Source: Dysidea avara (lineage: Eukaryota; Porifera; Demospongiae; Dictyoceratida; Dysideidae). Taken from it: a DNA stretch of 64,000 bases. A program made the translations under genes and the position numbers. The notes under the pieces are model-generated. The model had not been told where the DNA came from. It searched no databases and saw only the letters and a list, made by a program, of their open reading frames with translations. Below are positions 24,876 through 38,188 of this stretch, piece after piece. The stretch's first letter is position 1, and every line of letters starts with the position of its first letter. The stretch is from NCBI RefSeq assembly GCF_963678975.1, contig NC_089284.1:2694001-2758000 (forward strand). Reading direction: 5' to 3'.

Positions 24876-27800
24876 GGACATACACATATTCGCACAGCTG
24901 TACACACAAAGGGGCAGTCAGACATATTTGAACTCATGTACTGTGATTTCAATCTCTTTCATACTTAAACTCATTACCATTTACCAAGTTGTTTTGTTAT
25001 TACAAGGCAGGCCACAACCCTGCAACATTTCAAACTATTATTACCAACTGCATAGCTACCAGATTTTGGAGTAAGCTTTGAAGGGTATCATATATTCCAT
25101 ATTAAATCAGTATTGTTGATTGAATCCCGATGGGGTATGTATGCAGCACACGACTGGTGACTGCTGCCACGTGTGTGTACTCTGTCCCTGTAATGTTATC
25201 TGCTCTGATACTATAACTGTATTATGGGTCCAATTGGTGGAGTGTTTCAGCTTTGTTGATTGGTTATAATATGTTAACACCATTTAATTATGGCTACAGT
25301 GCAAAGGTCTATTGTACTGATGTCATTGTTGGCATTATTATCTTCTGTGAAGAAATGCTCAGACAGTGAACAGCCAGTCAAGCACTTCCCATTAGAGGTG
25401 TCTGGTACGTAGCTGAGTGCTTACATAAACAGTAGTGGTACAATGTACAGTACCATAGTATTACACTTGGTCTATGCAACAGTTATAGGCAGTTGGTGCA
25501 CATATATATCTTGAGAAAAAAAAATCACAGATTTAGCAGTTGATCTCGTCACTACTGCTTACATTTGGTGATCGAACATGAGCATTAAAACATTACACAT
25601 TCAATGTTGTAACAGTCCATTCCAATGTTTGTGCCTTCTTGTGTGGTTGGGCTTAGTTTGTCTTGTGAGCCAGCCAGTTGTATTTTTATGCATGGAAAAA
25701 CTGTCTCATAATCTTCCACTGCTGAAATTCAATCAAAGCAGTTGGTGAATATAATGATGCAATGATAGAACAACTGTTACTAAGGGCACATATCTTATGA
25801 GGTTACATTCTACCTGCCAACAACAATAACAACAAAATACTAGCTGAGATAACCAAACAGTTTTCCCCATGCCCACACGCAGAGAAAATACTGGCTGGCT
25901 TGCAAGGGTTTAGTATTGATATGTGTATTAGTATAACTGTTGTAGTGCACTGAAATGTGGGAGGGCCTCCTGGCTGGACCACTGATGTTGTGCCTGAAAG
26001 AGACGAGCAACTTCGTGGCACGGGCTATTGCTCTTGATGTCATGGCAACAATTGGAGATCACACACTGCAGTCACTGAATGTAAGAGTGTGTGTGTTGTG
26101 TGTGTGTGTAGTGTAGAGTATGTGTATGTGTTTTCTTTGGGTTAAATAGAAAGGAACCAATACAAATAGTTTCAGCACAATAGTCAAAGAACTGACAAAC
26201 AAGTATATGATTACTGGGCCTTGGCTCCCCATGCACTAATTAATTCACTAACACAATTTATTCAATCTCATTATGGGACCTCTTGTCTTGATCATCATCT
26301 CTCTCCATGGCTGTTTATACTAATGACATCAAGCTGACTCGAAAACAGAATCACTGACTGTGCACCATTCTTAATAGCCCACTAGATCAAACTGGCTACA
26401 TGACTGAGTTGGTTTGAATGGTCCCAGTGTTTATCCCAGTCTATACAGCAGATATTTGGTACCTTTTTAACAATGTTGTGTCAATAGATTATATATGTAT
26501 CCACTGAATCCACACACTGGAATATAGCTGTAAGTGGCCATGAATGCCAGACCCACTCAGATCTACTCTACTATATATGCCATGCCAATGGCCTCTCTGT
26601 AACATACATGTATGAGTTCATGTACTGTACATTGCAAGTGTGTGTATGTGTGCATGCGTGTGTGTCCATTGGGTGAATGCATCTGTAGCTAGTAAGATGC
26701 TAACCAACCAGACAGATCAATGAAACATTCACAATGTAGTCGCTTAATTAATTTGTTAATAATTCAGGTGGCTTGTGTGTGTGTGTGCTAAGTGAGCATG
26801 TGTTGTGTGTGTAAATTGCCTGTCCGTCTGCTTATGTGTATTTTAAAGTATGCAAGTAATTTTTGGTAGTGTGGGTGTATGAATGTGTGTGTGTGTGTGT
26901 GCGTGCGTGCATGCTCGCACGTGTGTGTAGTGTGTAATACATGCAGTGTCTCACTGTTACTGTGATCTCTACACAGCACTCACAGTGTATGATGATGCTC
27001 AGTCTTGTGTTGAACATGAGCAAAGATCCCGACCCTGGCGTGTGCTCTGCTGCCATACGCACACTGGGGATGTTTGTCACCTATGGTAGTTTGGTCGAAG
27101 TGAGTCACCACTAATGCACTTTTTATTATCGATTATGGTGAATAGTGGAATAATCCCAGACAGTGATTCTTAAGTTTGTTTTATAGCCTAACTTAGTTGG
27201 CTGCTTGTTTTATCAACATTGTAATGGCCAAAACAATTCTTATATCACTAGACAGTCAGTCAGCTAATGTGTGTATTATCAGATGTCTGTTTAGGGGTAT
27301 AGCCCTCAATAGCTGGGAATTGCTTTTCCTCCTCCACCTCTAACTTTCGTTGTAACAACTTGTAAACCTGTTGACTGTTCTAAGAATGGCGTTTTCAATA
27401 CTTCTTTTGTGTGTGTGTGATTTATGTGTAACTAGGACACTGCATTCATGCTGGACACCTCCCAAGCTATCGTGTCTGCCGTGTCGGCTGAGAACAACCT
27501 GCTGATCCGCACCAAGGCAGCATGGTCGTTGGCCAACCTTTGTGATTCCCTACCACGTCTGTCCGACCCTCTTCCCAACGACACATACAACCGATTACTG
27601 CAGACATCCATTAATGCATGCCTCGATACGGACAAGGTGACACATACACATTGCTATGTAACTAATCATATTATCCTTGTACATTGTACATCTCTAAAAT
27701 AGGTCAAATCCAATGGTGTTCGGGCGTTGGGGAATTTGTTAGGCTGCATGGGAACGGATCAGCTAAGTTAATGGAGCTGCTTTGTTTTTGTCATGTCATT

Positions 27801-29684
27801 CACACCACAAATTTGTGTTGACTGTTTCAGGGCTGTGTAATCAGCATATCCAGCCGGCGATGAAGGCAATGGCCCATTGCATTAACATTGGTGCAGCTAA
27901 GGTAAGGAGTCATGTAATCATCCATGGTATGCGACTGCAAAAACAACGACACATATTCATTACATTTTTATGATTTTGATGTTTATGATAGTGGCAAATG
28001 GCCCATAGGGATACTTGACGAGGAATCATGATTGATTCAATGATGCATGACATAAAATGAGATATTTGAATAGTTTATTATTTAACTTCCTTAATTTAGT
28101 AGTTATTGAAGCACCTAATGTGGATTTTGTGATGATGTGTAAATTTTGTCTATGCTAAATTTTCACAGACACGGTGGAATGCTTGTTATGCCGCTCGACT
28201 AGCTCTGCAAAGTGCACCTCTCTGTTCTGCACACTCCTCCGCTACGGTAAGAATCCCTATCTGTGTGATGTGGTTAGGATCTTCTTGTCGCCATCACAGG
28301 TAGCTGTGACTGCCTCATTGTCTACCGTGATTTATGAATGCAAGAATTTTAAAGTTTGTTATTTGATGTCCAAATAACTTGCTGCCTGTTTGTATCAGTT
28401 ATGTCTTTCGTTACCATATCCACAGGTACGCACTAAGGCTTCGTTGGCTCTCTGCTCCCTGCAGCGATCTTGCATAGTGAGCCCTGCCCACTTAGCCGAG
28501 CTGCTGACAGCAGTGATCAAGGCGTTGCAGTGTAGTGATACTCTCACGGATTTCTCAGAATACAAGCACTGTGCCAGCCTAAAGCAACAGGTATTGCATC
28601 AAATTTTAATTTTGTGTAACGTACAAATGTAGATGTGTTCGTAAAGTTATTTTCCCATGCTAGTTGAAACATGCAGCCAAGGTTATGGAAACTATATAAC
28701 TATTTGTGTGTGCCAATACTATGCAGTAGAGCTTAAGTTACTATTTTTTGTGACTCATAAATAAACTACACACATTGCCAGTTCCTGAGGGGAGCATGTG
28801 TGTGTATGTTTGGCAACCAATTTTACGGTGAGTGTCAAAAATGTGAGAGGGGTGGGTAGGAGGAGGAAAGGAATTAAGAGATTGGTTGGGGGAAGCATGA
28901 TTACACCCCACATGTATCTGTTTCCTATGAACGTATTAGTAGGGGAAAGGTATCAAGTTGTTATTACCGAGAAAAGAGACTGCAAAAATGTAGCAGCTGA
29001 ACTTCAGGACTGAACTATTCTGTAGTCTACTTGTCTGCTATTTCATGAGCTAAGTTATAGTTTACTGTATATGAGTGAGTTGACACATTGTATGTGAGTT
29101 TTGCGGCTTTGCTCAGTTGACAACAGTGAGGATTCCTTTTTTTCTTGTGTCTGTCATTGTCTTCAGCTAATAGCCAGGGGTAACCTGACCCAACCTTTGT
29201 GGTCAAATAATTGTAGTGTAATGACATTGGAGATGAAATTGATACCTCTTCTACATGTGTAGTTATGTACAGCTCTATGCCACTTAACAAGCCAGCTCGT
29301 ATTTGAGGATGTCCCTGAAGTAAGCAAGACATTGACTCCCTTATTACCGGTGATACGTCAGTACATGGAAGAGACACTGCGGAGTACAAATTCCTTAGAA
29401 AACCATGCCACGGCAATTCCCAACAGCAAAGGGGAGGAAGATGACCATACGTCTGTGCCATCAATTGGTGGGTACATTTATTCTCTTTCAATTTGTAGTA
29501 AACCTAATTTTTGGGTACAGATATTGTCACAACATCTGCGCTGAAACATTTGTCACAGCTAAGAGATAGTGACAGCTTGGTACAAGAAAACGAGCAGTTT
29601 CTCAGAGAACTGGCCATGGTGTTTGACAAGACCAAGTACACAAGAAGTAGTCACACCGCCTGTGATCTGAAACCAAAGACCTGA
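14537..29684 (+). CDS. HEATR6: HEAT repeat-containing protein 6, about 21 exons
   Basis: An alpha-helical HEAT/armadillo scaffold protein whose molecular role is poorly known in any animal. Exons: 14537-14689, 14949-15056, 16230-16370, 17335-17450, 19115-19217, 21168-21559, 21654-22110, 22796-23042, 23095-23167, 24542-24677, 25300-25397, 25946-26080, 26977-27099, 27436-27636, 27703-27766, 27831-27901, 28169-28246, 28300-28353, 28426-28590, 29263-29467 and 29521-29684 (TGA). Phases agree at every junction except 24677/25300, so a donor there is mis-set or a small exon is missed. The total is about 1,090 residues, against 1,181 in human. Diagnostic stretches are KVRQHACIGL with GYWSSFLPDTP (exon 7), TKAAWSLANLCD (exon 14), VKSNGVRALGNLL (exon 15) and RWNACYA (exon 17), each matching the human protein. 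Exon 6 holds an acidic Ser/Asp linker (SDSEHSDTES) after the N-terminal repeats, as in vertebrates. A possible extra exon at 15343-15422 does not keep phase. A poly(A) signal candidate, AATAAA, is at 30671-30676. Confidence 0.92.
15058..15095 (+). repeat. TG/TGCG repeat directly after a HEATR6 donor site
   Basis: A (GTGCGTGC)n and (TG)n run begins inside the 5' splice site of HEATR6 exon 2. Similar TG runs follow the donors of the exons ending at 22110 and 26080. Confidence 0.8.
15608..15947. mobile_element. Non-autonomous DNA element (MITE) in a HEATR6 intron
   Basis: Terminal inverted repeats of about 27 bp: the left starts TATAGACCCTGTGCACACTA and the right, reverse-complemented, starts TATAGACCTGTGCGCACTAA, both continuing AAGG-GTGG. 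The 340-bp interior has no coding content. I could not define a clean target duplication, so the superfamily is unknown. Confidence 0.65.
17783..17817. repeat. (CA)n microsatellite in a HEATR6 intron
   Basis: ACACACAC runs interrupted by T. It is one of several CA/TG tracts in the introns of this gene. Confidence 0.8.
23552..24072. mobile_element. Possible hAT-like non-autonomous element in a HEATR6 intron
   Basis: The left end reads CAGTGGTGGATCTAGAAATT and the right end, reverse-complemented, reads CGGTGGCGGATACAGGGGGG, both followed by a run resembling TTTCAGAGGG-GTTTCAG. CAGTGGCGGATC-type ends are common in animal hAT elements. No clear 8-bp target duplication is visible, so the assignment is tentative. 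No transposase remains. Confidence 0.45.
24715..24870. repeat. (CA)n microsatellite with CG interruptions
   Basis: About 155 bp of alternating CA, with GCGCGCGTGC near 24755-24767. The alternating purine-pyrimidine run is a potential Z-DNA tract. It lies just after the HEATR6 exon ending at 24677. Long His/Thr or Cys/Val reading frames across it are artefacts of the repeat. Confidence 0.95.
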
Positions 29685-31443
29685 CATACATGTATATCAT
29701 CTCTCCGTAGGATACATGATGTACACAGACCCATTGACTGTACTGAATTCTCAGACTCCATATTAGGTGTAGACTGAGATCACTGTAACATATCAATTTC
29801 TAGTGTACAATTGTCTGTATGGGAAAATGTGTAAATGATTTTTGCCTTTACCAGTACAATGTGGAAGGGAGTGGGTCTTTGAATTCCATTGCTTGGTCAA
29901 ATGGTTTCATAAGCTAGATCAGCTTTCTGGTTTGGGTTGGGTTGGCAAAATTTCTCACAAATCCTTGTCTCTGTGGTCAAGCAGTCAAGTCTGTTTGTCT
30001 GACTAATAATGGTGGTCAGTTGGGTATACAGTTTCCCTTTGTTTCTCATTGGCCACACCACAAGTTTCTCACATAGTAGGTCAGATGATAGCATGCTTCA
30101 AAGTCACACTGAGACATTACAGCCTATTAACCTGTTAGTTGGAAACTACAATTGTCTGAATGAACAGTTGGAAGAAACCTTGTATGGCCACTCTAGGTAG
30201 CTAAGGTCTTGGCCACTAGAGCTATGACAATGAATAGATATTTCCTCATGACCAGTCCATGGAGTGTACTTATCCTGTGTAATGAATGTAAATATGCTAG
30301 CTACCTGTTCACCAGAATCTAGCTCTTCTGCCTACAGGATACACTAGTGCATTAGCTATTGATATGGCTGATAGGCCCTAGGTCTCCCTACAGGATGCAT
30401 GTTGAAAGCATTGGTAACAGTTCCCTGTAGGAGTATACTGTACAATAGTTTGTGCTGCACACACATACAGTCCCCACTACATCATAGTTCAAGAGATGTA
30501 GTTACTGTGGTATAGTGTTGCTAGGCAACTCATCCAGATAATGGACAGGCTGTAGTCACAATGTCAACTGACTTAATCAGTGTTTGCATTATTCAACTGC
30601 CCTACTAATTGTGCCACATGGAAAAACATCTCCAGCAGTATTATTCATCTGGCCCCAGTGCTCTTCCATCAATAAAAAACAAATTATATTGTCATCACTT
30701 GAATAGCAACCAAACCCAACAAAATAGCCATGCAATGTTGGCTATGTTTCACTTTGAGACAATTAAAGAAAAATAGAATTGTTTTTTTAAATATTTAAAA
30801 TTCATGTATATGTGTTATATGTACAAACGGACAAACAAATAATTACATTTTTGACTTGCTAAGCAAGAGATACACAAAAGTCCTGTCACAGGCTTTTGAA
30901 AAATGGATTAAAAAATATTATATAATACAAAGTCTTTTATCTTTGCACTAGTCTTTTGAACATTATTAAAAGTGAGATTCCCACAAGTGGAATGAACAAT
31001 CTAAAGAAGATCAAGACACACAATATAAAGTGAATGCCAACTATCTTCCCATGAGACTTACTGGTAGATTTGAAAGAATACTTTGGTCAGCAGTGGCTAA
31101 CACCTAAATAAATATCAGAAACCACTATAACAACAAGAATGCAATACTGTAGACTACCTTGAGGTACAAGGTTGAACATAGACAGACATTGTGACTACAA
31201 CTCACTGTAGCTAGATATGGAATCATTGTCTTGTTGTAGTAAGTGTGCCTGAGATGAAGTGGGAGAGACTTGAGGACTAGGTCACCCAGTCAAGGATTAA
31301 ACAGTTGACTTCATAAAGCTATTGTCAATTAATTAACTATCTACATCACACTTTCTTCCCTTCAGGGAATAATATCACTTATTGTGGTTAATGTGTGTGT
31401 GTACATTCCAGCCTTAAGGGGTACACTCTAGTGGTTAGTACAC
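29685..31443. other. Convergent intergenic region between HEATR6 and CUEDC1
   Basis: This contains the 3' untranslated regions of HEATR6 (plus) and CUEDC1 (minus). AATAAA at 30671-30676 is the best HEATR6 poly(A) candidate. No further exon, RNA gene or structured repeat was seen. Confidence 0.5.
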
Positions 31444-32680
31444 CTAATACAATAGCACTGTTGCATTTAAAGGATACACATCATTGCCACCATTTCTTCT
31501 CCAAAGTCTTTTTGACAAATTCTGAAGCCTCTTTTTGGCACCTAAAACAGAAAGTAAACATATAACTAGCACAGAGCTTTCCTTCCCATCTGAAAACTAA
31601 CTTTTCCTGGTAGGTTGATTTCTTGTGATGGTTGGTAGCATGGAATGGTCATCCAATGCTTCTTTTGAATCAACAGTAGCATTGGGGGGTGGAGAGGTGT
31701 TTTGCTGCCTCTGTATGGACATTGTTTGCGTACGACGACTTTTGGAGTGTGGAACACGTTGTGTAGCTACCCCTGTAGACCCATCAAAGCATGGTACCAA
31801 TGACATCACAGCTGTTTGGAGGACAGACAGGTAGACATAGTTATTAGTCAACTTTAAATCAGATTACATCACAAATGATTGTCTCCCAAAACTTCTAAGG
31901 TTCTCCCCAAAAATTATTGCCCTCATGTGCAACCTAACACAATTTTGACTAGAGACTTATTGTATTGTATGTAGACAAGGCACTGACTTACGGTCACTGT
32001 GTCTGTGTGGCTTTGTCCCATTGTGCTGTTCTCCACTACCTGTGCAAACAACACAGTATAGCTATATCACTAGCAGGTACTGACCACTTACCATTTCTTT
32101 CCAAGTATTCTATAATTCTTTGCTTTCTTTTTAGTTGCTGTATTAGTTCTCTGTTCTGCAAATATAATGCCATTTTTTCATCGTCTGTTCTTAACGCTAC
32201 GTCACTACTATCACTAGTACTGCTCGATTGTGAGTCACTTAGTTTGAGACGTTCAAAGTCTTCTGTTAATGTGCCGTTTACCACACCATGATCACTCTTA
32301 CACATCGTATCCGACGAAAGTTCTGTTTGTGTCGAAGCGTCTGCGTACGTGTGAGATGCATGGTATGAAGGAGGTGGTTGCTGCTGTTCTTTAGTATAGA
32401 TCACTTCATAGTAGCCTGGTAATATATCACTGTCCAGTTCTTTCTTCTCCTGTCTTTGCTGCTCGCAACACATTGAAATTAATTTCTCAACTGTTGGATC
32501 AACAGCTCCCCCGTTAGCTCTCAACACTGCTTCTATCACCATCGGCGGTAGGTCGGGGAACATTGCTTGAAAATCTTTCATGGCCGAGACCAAACTTATC
32601 TTTGGCAACCTTGAGTGCTTGCATGATCCGCCCGTGTAATGAGGCGGACCGCTTACCGGCCGCTCACTTACTAAAGACAT
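31444..32680 (-). CDS. CUEDC1: CUE domain-containing protein 1, 3 exons
   Basis: Minus-strand exons are 32680-32092, 31811-31602 and 31541-31444 (TAG), all with phase-1 junctions and good donors (GTAAGT, GTTAGT). The product is 298 residues, against about 386 in human. Residues about 34-70 form the CUE domain, with the MFP motif (MKDFQAMFPDLPPMVIEAVL) and the RANGGAVDPTVEKLI helix. CUE domains bind ubiquitin. A PPPSY motif (PPxY, a WW-domain ligand) follows near residue 104, as in the human PPPVY region. A conserved helical block (DDEKMALYLQNRELIQQLKR) lies near residues 166-197, and the last exon repeats the human KSTRRKLFELAR-type basic helix as AKKRLQNLSKRLWRR. The middle is Ser/Thr-rich and divergent. 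The ATG at 32680 is the only good start. The gene is tail-to-tail with HEATR6. Confidence 0.9.
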
Positions 32681-35600
32681 CCTTACCTAACTACCTAAAT
32701 GTAAAATTGTGACCCAAGTCAACAGTATGGTCCAATTTATTAAGAGTTTTTGCGCTAAATAACATACCACCAGTACTAGACGGGTGTTCATTACCATGAC
32801 GCCGGCCAAATTATCTGTTCAGCTGATTAAATACGATGACGTTACCACGACTGCTAGACGACAGGATGGCGAATCCCGCAATCTCAAAGTATACGAGCCG
32901 CAGACTTAAGTCTCTGGAATTTAATTAAACAGTGATGAGATGTCCGGAAATGCACTAACCTAGTTATTTGTCATCAGTCCAGTCATAGATTATACTACAT
33001 ACATATAATTATCTATGGTCCAGTGTACAATGTATCCTGTACTCTGGTCTTCGTCCTCAGTCAAAAAAAGTCAGAAATTTGCAATTGGTCAAATGGCTAG
33101 CTAAGTACAGTTTGCAAAGCCGACGATTGATACTTCTAAAACAACGTGAACATAATTTTACTAGAATTCAGTCAAGTGGATCAAGGGTTATTTTTTCAAG
33201 TTTGACCACTTTGGAAGATCAGAGTACCAGCTTTGCCTAACTAGACTGGTGTGCATCATGTGAGATTGTGGGCTTAACTGTGACTACGATGTTGCAGCCA
33301 GTGCTGAAAAAGTTGTCAATGCATCAATTATCATATTAACCCAGGCAGTTTGTCTAAAGGATATAATTATTATGCAACCAAACAGGATGTCACACAACTA
33401 CACGGCATATTGACGTTGTTTATAGCTAGCTACATATTATTGTTACATATCATGCATTTCATGGGAAGAGGTGTGTTTAGGGCAACAATATCCTCTAATA
33501 GAGGCTAGACCAGTACCTATTGACTCAATTGTGAGGTGCATGTCATCAACATATCAAATAATCAAATTAATACAAGATCTGTTGCCACCAGTTCCTGTTT
33601 ACATAGCTCAAGTCAATACAATCAGTTTCAATAAAGACACCATAATTGGCACTACTAATTGAAAGAAGTGCTATTCTCAAGTGGCAGAGTGGCACTCACT
33701 CTAATGTAACTTGTTTGGCTGACAAATTTCTTTGGCATTGTCTGTTTTGATGATCTCACAATCACAAGCCATTTAGCAGCTAACAAATAAAGATACTTGG
33801 CTGTACCATCACACTTTGAATGACAGAAAATTTAATGAAGATTTGAGCCTAAATCAGGCAAAAGGAACCATTGAAATAGCTAACGTCCCAAGAAAAGTCT
33901 TCCGTTTTATGGATGGGCTTTGAAAAGTTATAGCATGAAAGCTAGCTAATTGTATAGCCGTATACAGCAACAACAACTAGTAGCATATGTAAGTGATATA
34001 AGAGGTAATATTTCCTTATGAGAGTACACTTCCAGCCCTCTGGCTCTGTGATTTGACTTATCATGACATGAAGTATATTGTATGACAAGACAGCTAGTCA
34101 TGTACTCATGTATACAGTTTAGTTACACGTTAACATTAAAATGGTTCCCACATTGGCACAGCCAGTAGAATCACTACCTATGACTACAAGCAACACACAT
34201 AACAGTGTCTGGCTCTGCAGCCATGTTGAAATTCAAGTATGGTAATGATTACCTCAGCTGGGCTACCTGGCACTGGTTGTCAATGATGCAAGGTAAACAC
34301 TATTTTCAAATCAATAGTAAATTAATTACTAATTAATTATTGACCTAATAAATAATAACTTTTTTTACCACCACTACTATCATGGCAGGACCATCAGTGT
34401 TACTTTCTATCAAATGTTTTCACAGTATGATAGCAGCTGCCGTCCTTTGTATAATTGCAAAACTGACTGGCCAGTGATCACCATACAGTTACCAGATCTG
34501 CTATACATTGAGAGGGCTGCGGTTTTCTCCCTTTCAAGTAAACCTTATTGATGACACAGTTGTACAACAAAGGAAGCACATGCCTTGCTAGTCTGTGGAT
34601 TCTGTACTACTGTGCTAGCTGCCATATTCATCCATCAACTATAGGCAACTCATAATATAATTCATTCATTTTAAATAAAGTGTACACCATTGGTGCTATG
34701 CCCATTGTGACGTACACCAGCACCAACTTACCAAGTTGTTAGCTAGTCAAATAATGTTATTTCAAGAAAGTGTATGATCTTCTTGTGTTGCTGCAGGCTC
34801 AATTAAGCATGCAGCGTGACTCCTTTGAAATGCGTCAACTGTTGAACATGCTCAAAACTCTTCTCCAAACATGACTCATGTCTAAGCAACACGTGTACAC
34901 AACGAAAACAATAACAGTGAATTTTGATTGGGAGGAACAAAATGGACTAGTTGCCTTATTTGGTTTGTCTGATCATTATCAGTGCACATGCACAATGCCA
35001 CACACATATCAATTCATACACCATGCACCTGCTATTTTGGAAATGTCCATAGTGGAGGGTAATCATGTATGCCCAAAAAAAATGGGAGTACGTACCCCTA
35101 CAAGTGTATTTCCAGAGGGTACAGATTATGTTGCGTTCCAACTATGTGTAAACAGTACGCAATTTTTGTTAACAACTCAGTAGGCATACATCATTTCCAT
35201 TTAAAATTAACTAAAATCGTATCATATCTGGCTGGCCAATGTTATACACCTAACAGCAATTAAAAAATACATCCTATCACAAGGTCATGTTTTAAATTGA
35301 TGGTATAAATTTTGTAACATCATACTTCATTGAGTATATGATCCCACATTATGGCTGGCTGGAAGCCTGACTTATGGCTCACAAAGAATGTACACTTGTG
35401 TGGTTTGATAGTAGCATATCCTTACCTTCGTAAGCACTTGTTTACAACAAGGCCTTAGCTGGGCTGATAAATTAGTCCAGCTGATGAAACCCTACTAAAC
35501 AGGAGAATTCTCTCATTGACTGTACTTCAATGTGTGCACACATTCAGCTAATGATTTAAGCTATTGCACATTTTCATGCATACCGAATAGTCTATTGGAC

Positions 35601-36729
35601 TCTGTTGCTATTGTTCCCTACACAAATTCAATGGCACCAGATTGGCTGGTGACAGTGTTATCATAGCAGCGATGTTACAATCAGAGACACAGGGGGTTAA
35701 TGTACTGTACTACCGTGTCATATCTCTTAGCAAACAAGCCAAACATTGTGTGATCATAGATAACTTCATTCCAACATTATTAGCTGTTAACATGAATTGT
35801 ACGTAATTACCATACATGTAATTACGCACTTCTCGGACTTGATTAAATAACTAAATACATGTGATTAAAAGTCCACTGGTAAATATAAACATCTTTAGGC
35901 CTTTATAAGGCTTTCTGGTATATAGGCTCTGCCTTTACCAAGTACTTCAATCATAATAAAACAAGCATTTTGATAAGAATTAAGTGATTAGTAGTTCGTG
36001 TACATATAAGTGTACATATAAGTACACTGACGTGTGGTGGCTGTAGTAGGTGCTATATTTCAATACATGGTTAAGAACTGGGATGGTTTGGTAAATCCAA
36101 TAAGAGTTAAAACACATACACACAAAGGACCAGAAAGCACACAGTTGGTTGTAACAACTCTCTTAATCCAATTAATAGTGAAATCAAGCCACTTATGAAT
36201 ATCATCAAATATGAATACATTCTTCCTTGTAGTGTGGCCTCCACATGCTCACTCTTGTCGAATAGCCATATATGAGGATACCCCCTTATCCATAGGAGGA
36301 AGGTATCATCCACCTGGATCGCAGGCATGTGAAGTGTGATACAGTATAGCTGCTATCAAGTTACTCGACTTCCATTGGTGTCTACACTGAGTGAGTATTC
36401 CAACAAGTATTTCACATATGTAGTTACTAATGTGTCTCCCTAAATACTGAAATGTTTATAGCCTTTTCGTTCTAAGGAGATCAACTATATCACTAATCCT
36501 TATGAAGGTGCCATGCAAAAGTAATATCTAGTCTGTAAGACAATTTACTGATGACATATCAAATTAACTTTAGTTATGCAATGGACTTCAGTCCAAGAAA
36601 CACGTCTATATATGATATTTGAGCCCAGCCTTTAACTAGCTGCTGTAGTTACTGTTACTACAAATAGATTTACTTACAAAAACCAATTGAAAACATAATC
36701 CTAAAATTTGAAATCTGTTTGGCATCTAT
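32681..36729. other. Intergenic, no gene seen
   Basis: About 4 kb upstream of CUEDC1. The first 200 bp are less AT-rich and probably include its promoter. Elsewhere only short, unframed open stretches occur, and none shows a family motif with splice sites. No RNA gene or clear transposon end was found. Confidence 0.4.
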
Positions 36730-37030
36730 TCACTTGTCGACAGTACAGACGCATTCCTGGTACTTCTTGTAGTCCTCTTCTGTCAACAAGTTCTTCACAT
36801 CGTCTTTGGCTCCCACCTTTCGGTAGTAGTGTACAGGAGGCCTGGCATTGCCAGTGTTGTAAGACTGCAAGTATTCACGAGTGTGTTGTCGATTGTTGGA
36901 CAGTTCCATCTTTCCACTCAAGAATGATCGCTTGACAAATTCCGGATAGGGGATCACATCTTGTTGTTTGTATATAGCATCCTCGATCTGTTGCCTCATC
37001 CAGTCGAACAACACAAGCCTGCCATGATAC
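36730..37030 (-). CDS. Terminal exon of an unrecognised gene (99 codons plus stop)
   Basis: A 3'-terminal coding exon bounded by a good acceptor (CTTTGGCAG before GTATCATGG) and ending in TGA at 36732-36730. It is open for 99 codons with balanced composition. It begins YHGRLVLFDWMRQQIEDAIY, has an Arg/Tyr-rich middle with the block ARPPVHYYRKVGAKDD and ends TEEDYKKYQECVCTVDK. I do not recognise the family. The entry phase needs two leftover bases from the preceding exon, which is exactly what the exon ending at 51274 supplies, and both are on the minus strand. They may be one gene with a 14-kb intron, or exons between may have been missed. Agreement of phase has a one-in-three chance of being coincidence. 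Confidence 0.55.
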
Positions 37031-38056
37031 CTGCCAAAGGATAGACAGCTGGGCTACAACAGCTAATCACAACTAGGTGTAGCATATCACCTAATTGTAT
37101 AAATCCTATTAATTGCATGCCAATGTATTACATCTAGTATTGCATATTAGATTATAAAATACAGTATTAAGTTTTTGCATCAGTACAAATACTGCTTAGC
37201 ACACTACGGCTTTGGTACACACTCTGCTCCTCCTTTCCGCGACTACCTTGGGCCATAATCAATTTAGATCACAGTTTTACTAGGCTGCTCTTTGTTAGTG
37301 ACATACATAATAAAATTCTGCCAGTACCTGGCAGATGACTATCACTAAAGTTATTTCAGTGCAAGTGGACTCAAGCATGTTGATCTAATACAACAATTAG
37401 TGGAATGGGACATATTGGAATACCCAGTCAATGTGACTGATAAAACAAAGCCATCCTGGTACTGGCTGTAGCCATATAGTTAATGATTCTAGACTAGTGT
37501 GCATGTGTAGTGTGTGCTTACAGTGTACACATGTGCGTATGTGTGTAGGCCATATTGTGCATACGTAGGCATATACGTACATGGATTATGTTGTATGCAC
37601 ACAGTATTCCATATACACAGCACACATTTATGGAAACAGGCAGAGAATTACATACATGAATGATACACCAACTAATGAAAATACACATATGACATTATAT
37701 GTAACACACACGCACGCATGCACACTTACAACATACACATGCAACTTATTTACACCACAACATATTTTAAAGGGTTACATTTCATGAGTCCACCAGACCA
37801 GTTGATGTGTTTGGATTACAGTGTACACCACAACAAACAATTTGCTTTGAAAATTAAATAAAATAAACTGGAGATTAAAACATGATACATCACCAGACGA
37901 CACAACCTAAATGGAGACACCAATGAGCTCATTTCACAAGCATGTAATGGCTGATGGCTGTCACTATCTCCAGATGCAGTAATATCTGTCTGCAGAGGAG
38001 GTCCGACACGAACTAAGCGCTATTGAAAAGAATTCGCAGTAATTGCCTTCTTCAAA
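37031..38056. other. Intron or intergenic, no gene seen
   Basis: AT-rich, with short TG/CA-rich patches near 37495-37545 and 37700-37735. No exon was recognised. Confidence 0.35.
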
Positions 38057-38188
38057 TGGTAAATTCACGGAAAATCAATCCGTAGACAAGATTTGGTGAA
38101 CTGCAAAGCTACTTATACACAATGGTAAATTCACAGAAAATCAATCCGTAGACAAGATTTGGTGAACTGCAAAGCTACTTATACACTT
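38057..38188 (+). repeat. Recent 66-bp tandem duplication
   Basis: Two copies of a 66-bp unit starting TGGTAAATTCAC (38057 and 38123) and running to CTACTTATACAC differ at about one base (CACGG against CACAG), indicating a young duplication. Confidence 0.95.

Noticed and set aside
24689-25074. His/Thr and Cys/Val open frames on both strands
   Set aside because: Artefacts of the (CA)n microsatellite in a HEATR6 intron.
36730-37030. Identity as MRPS23, the neighbour of CUEDC1 in human
   Set aside because: The sequence shows no resemblance to MRPS23 motifs; position alone is not enough.
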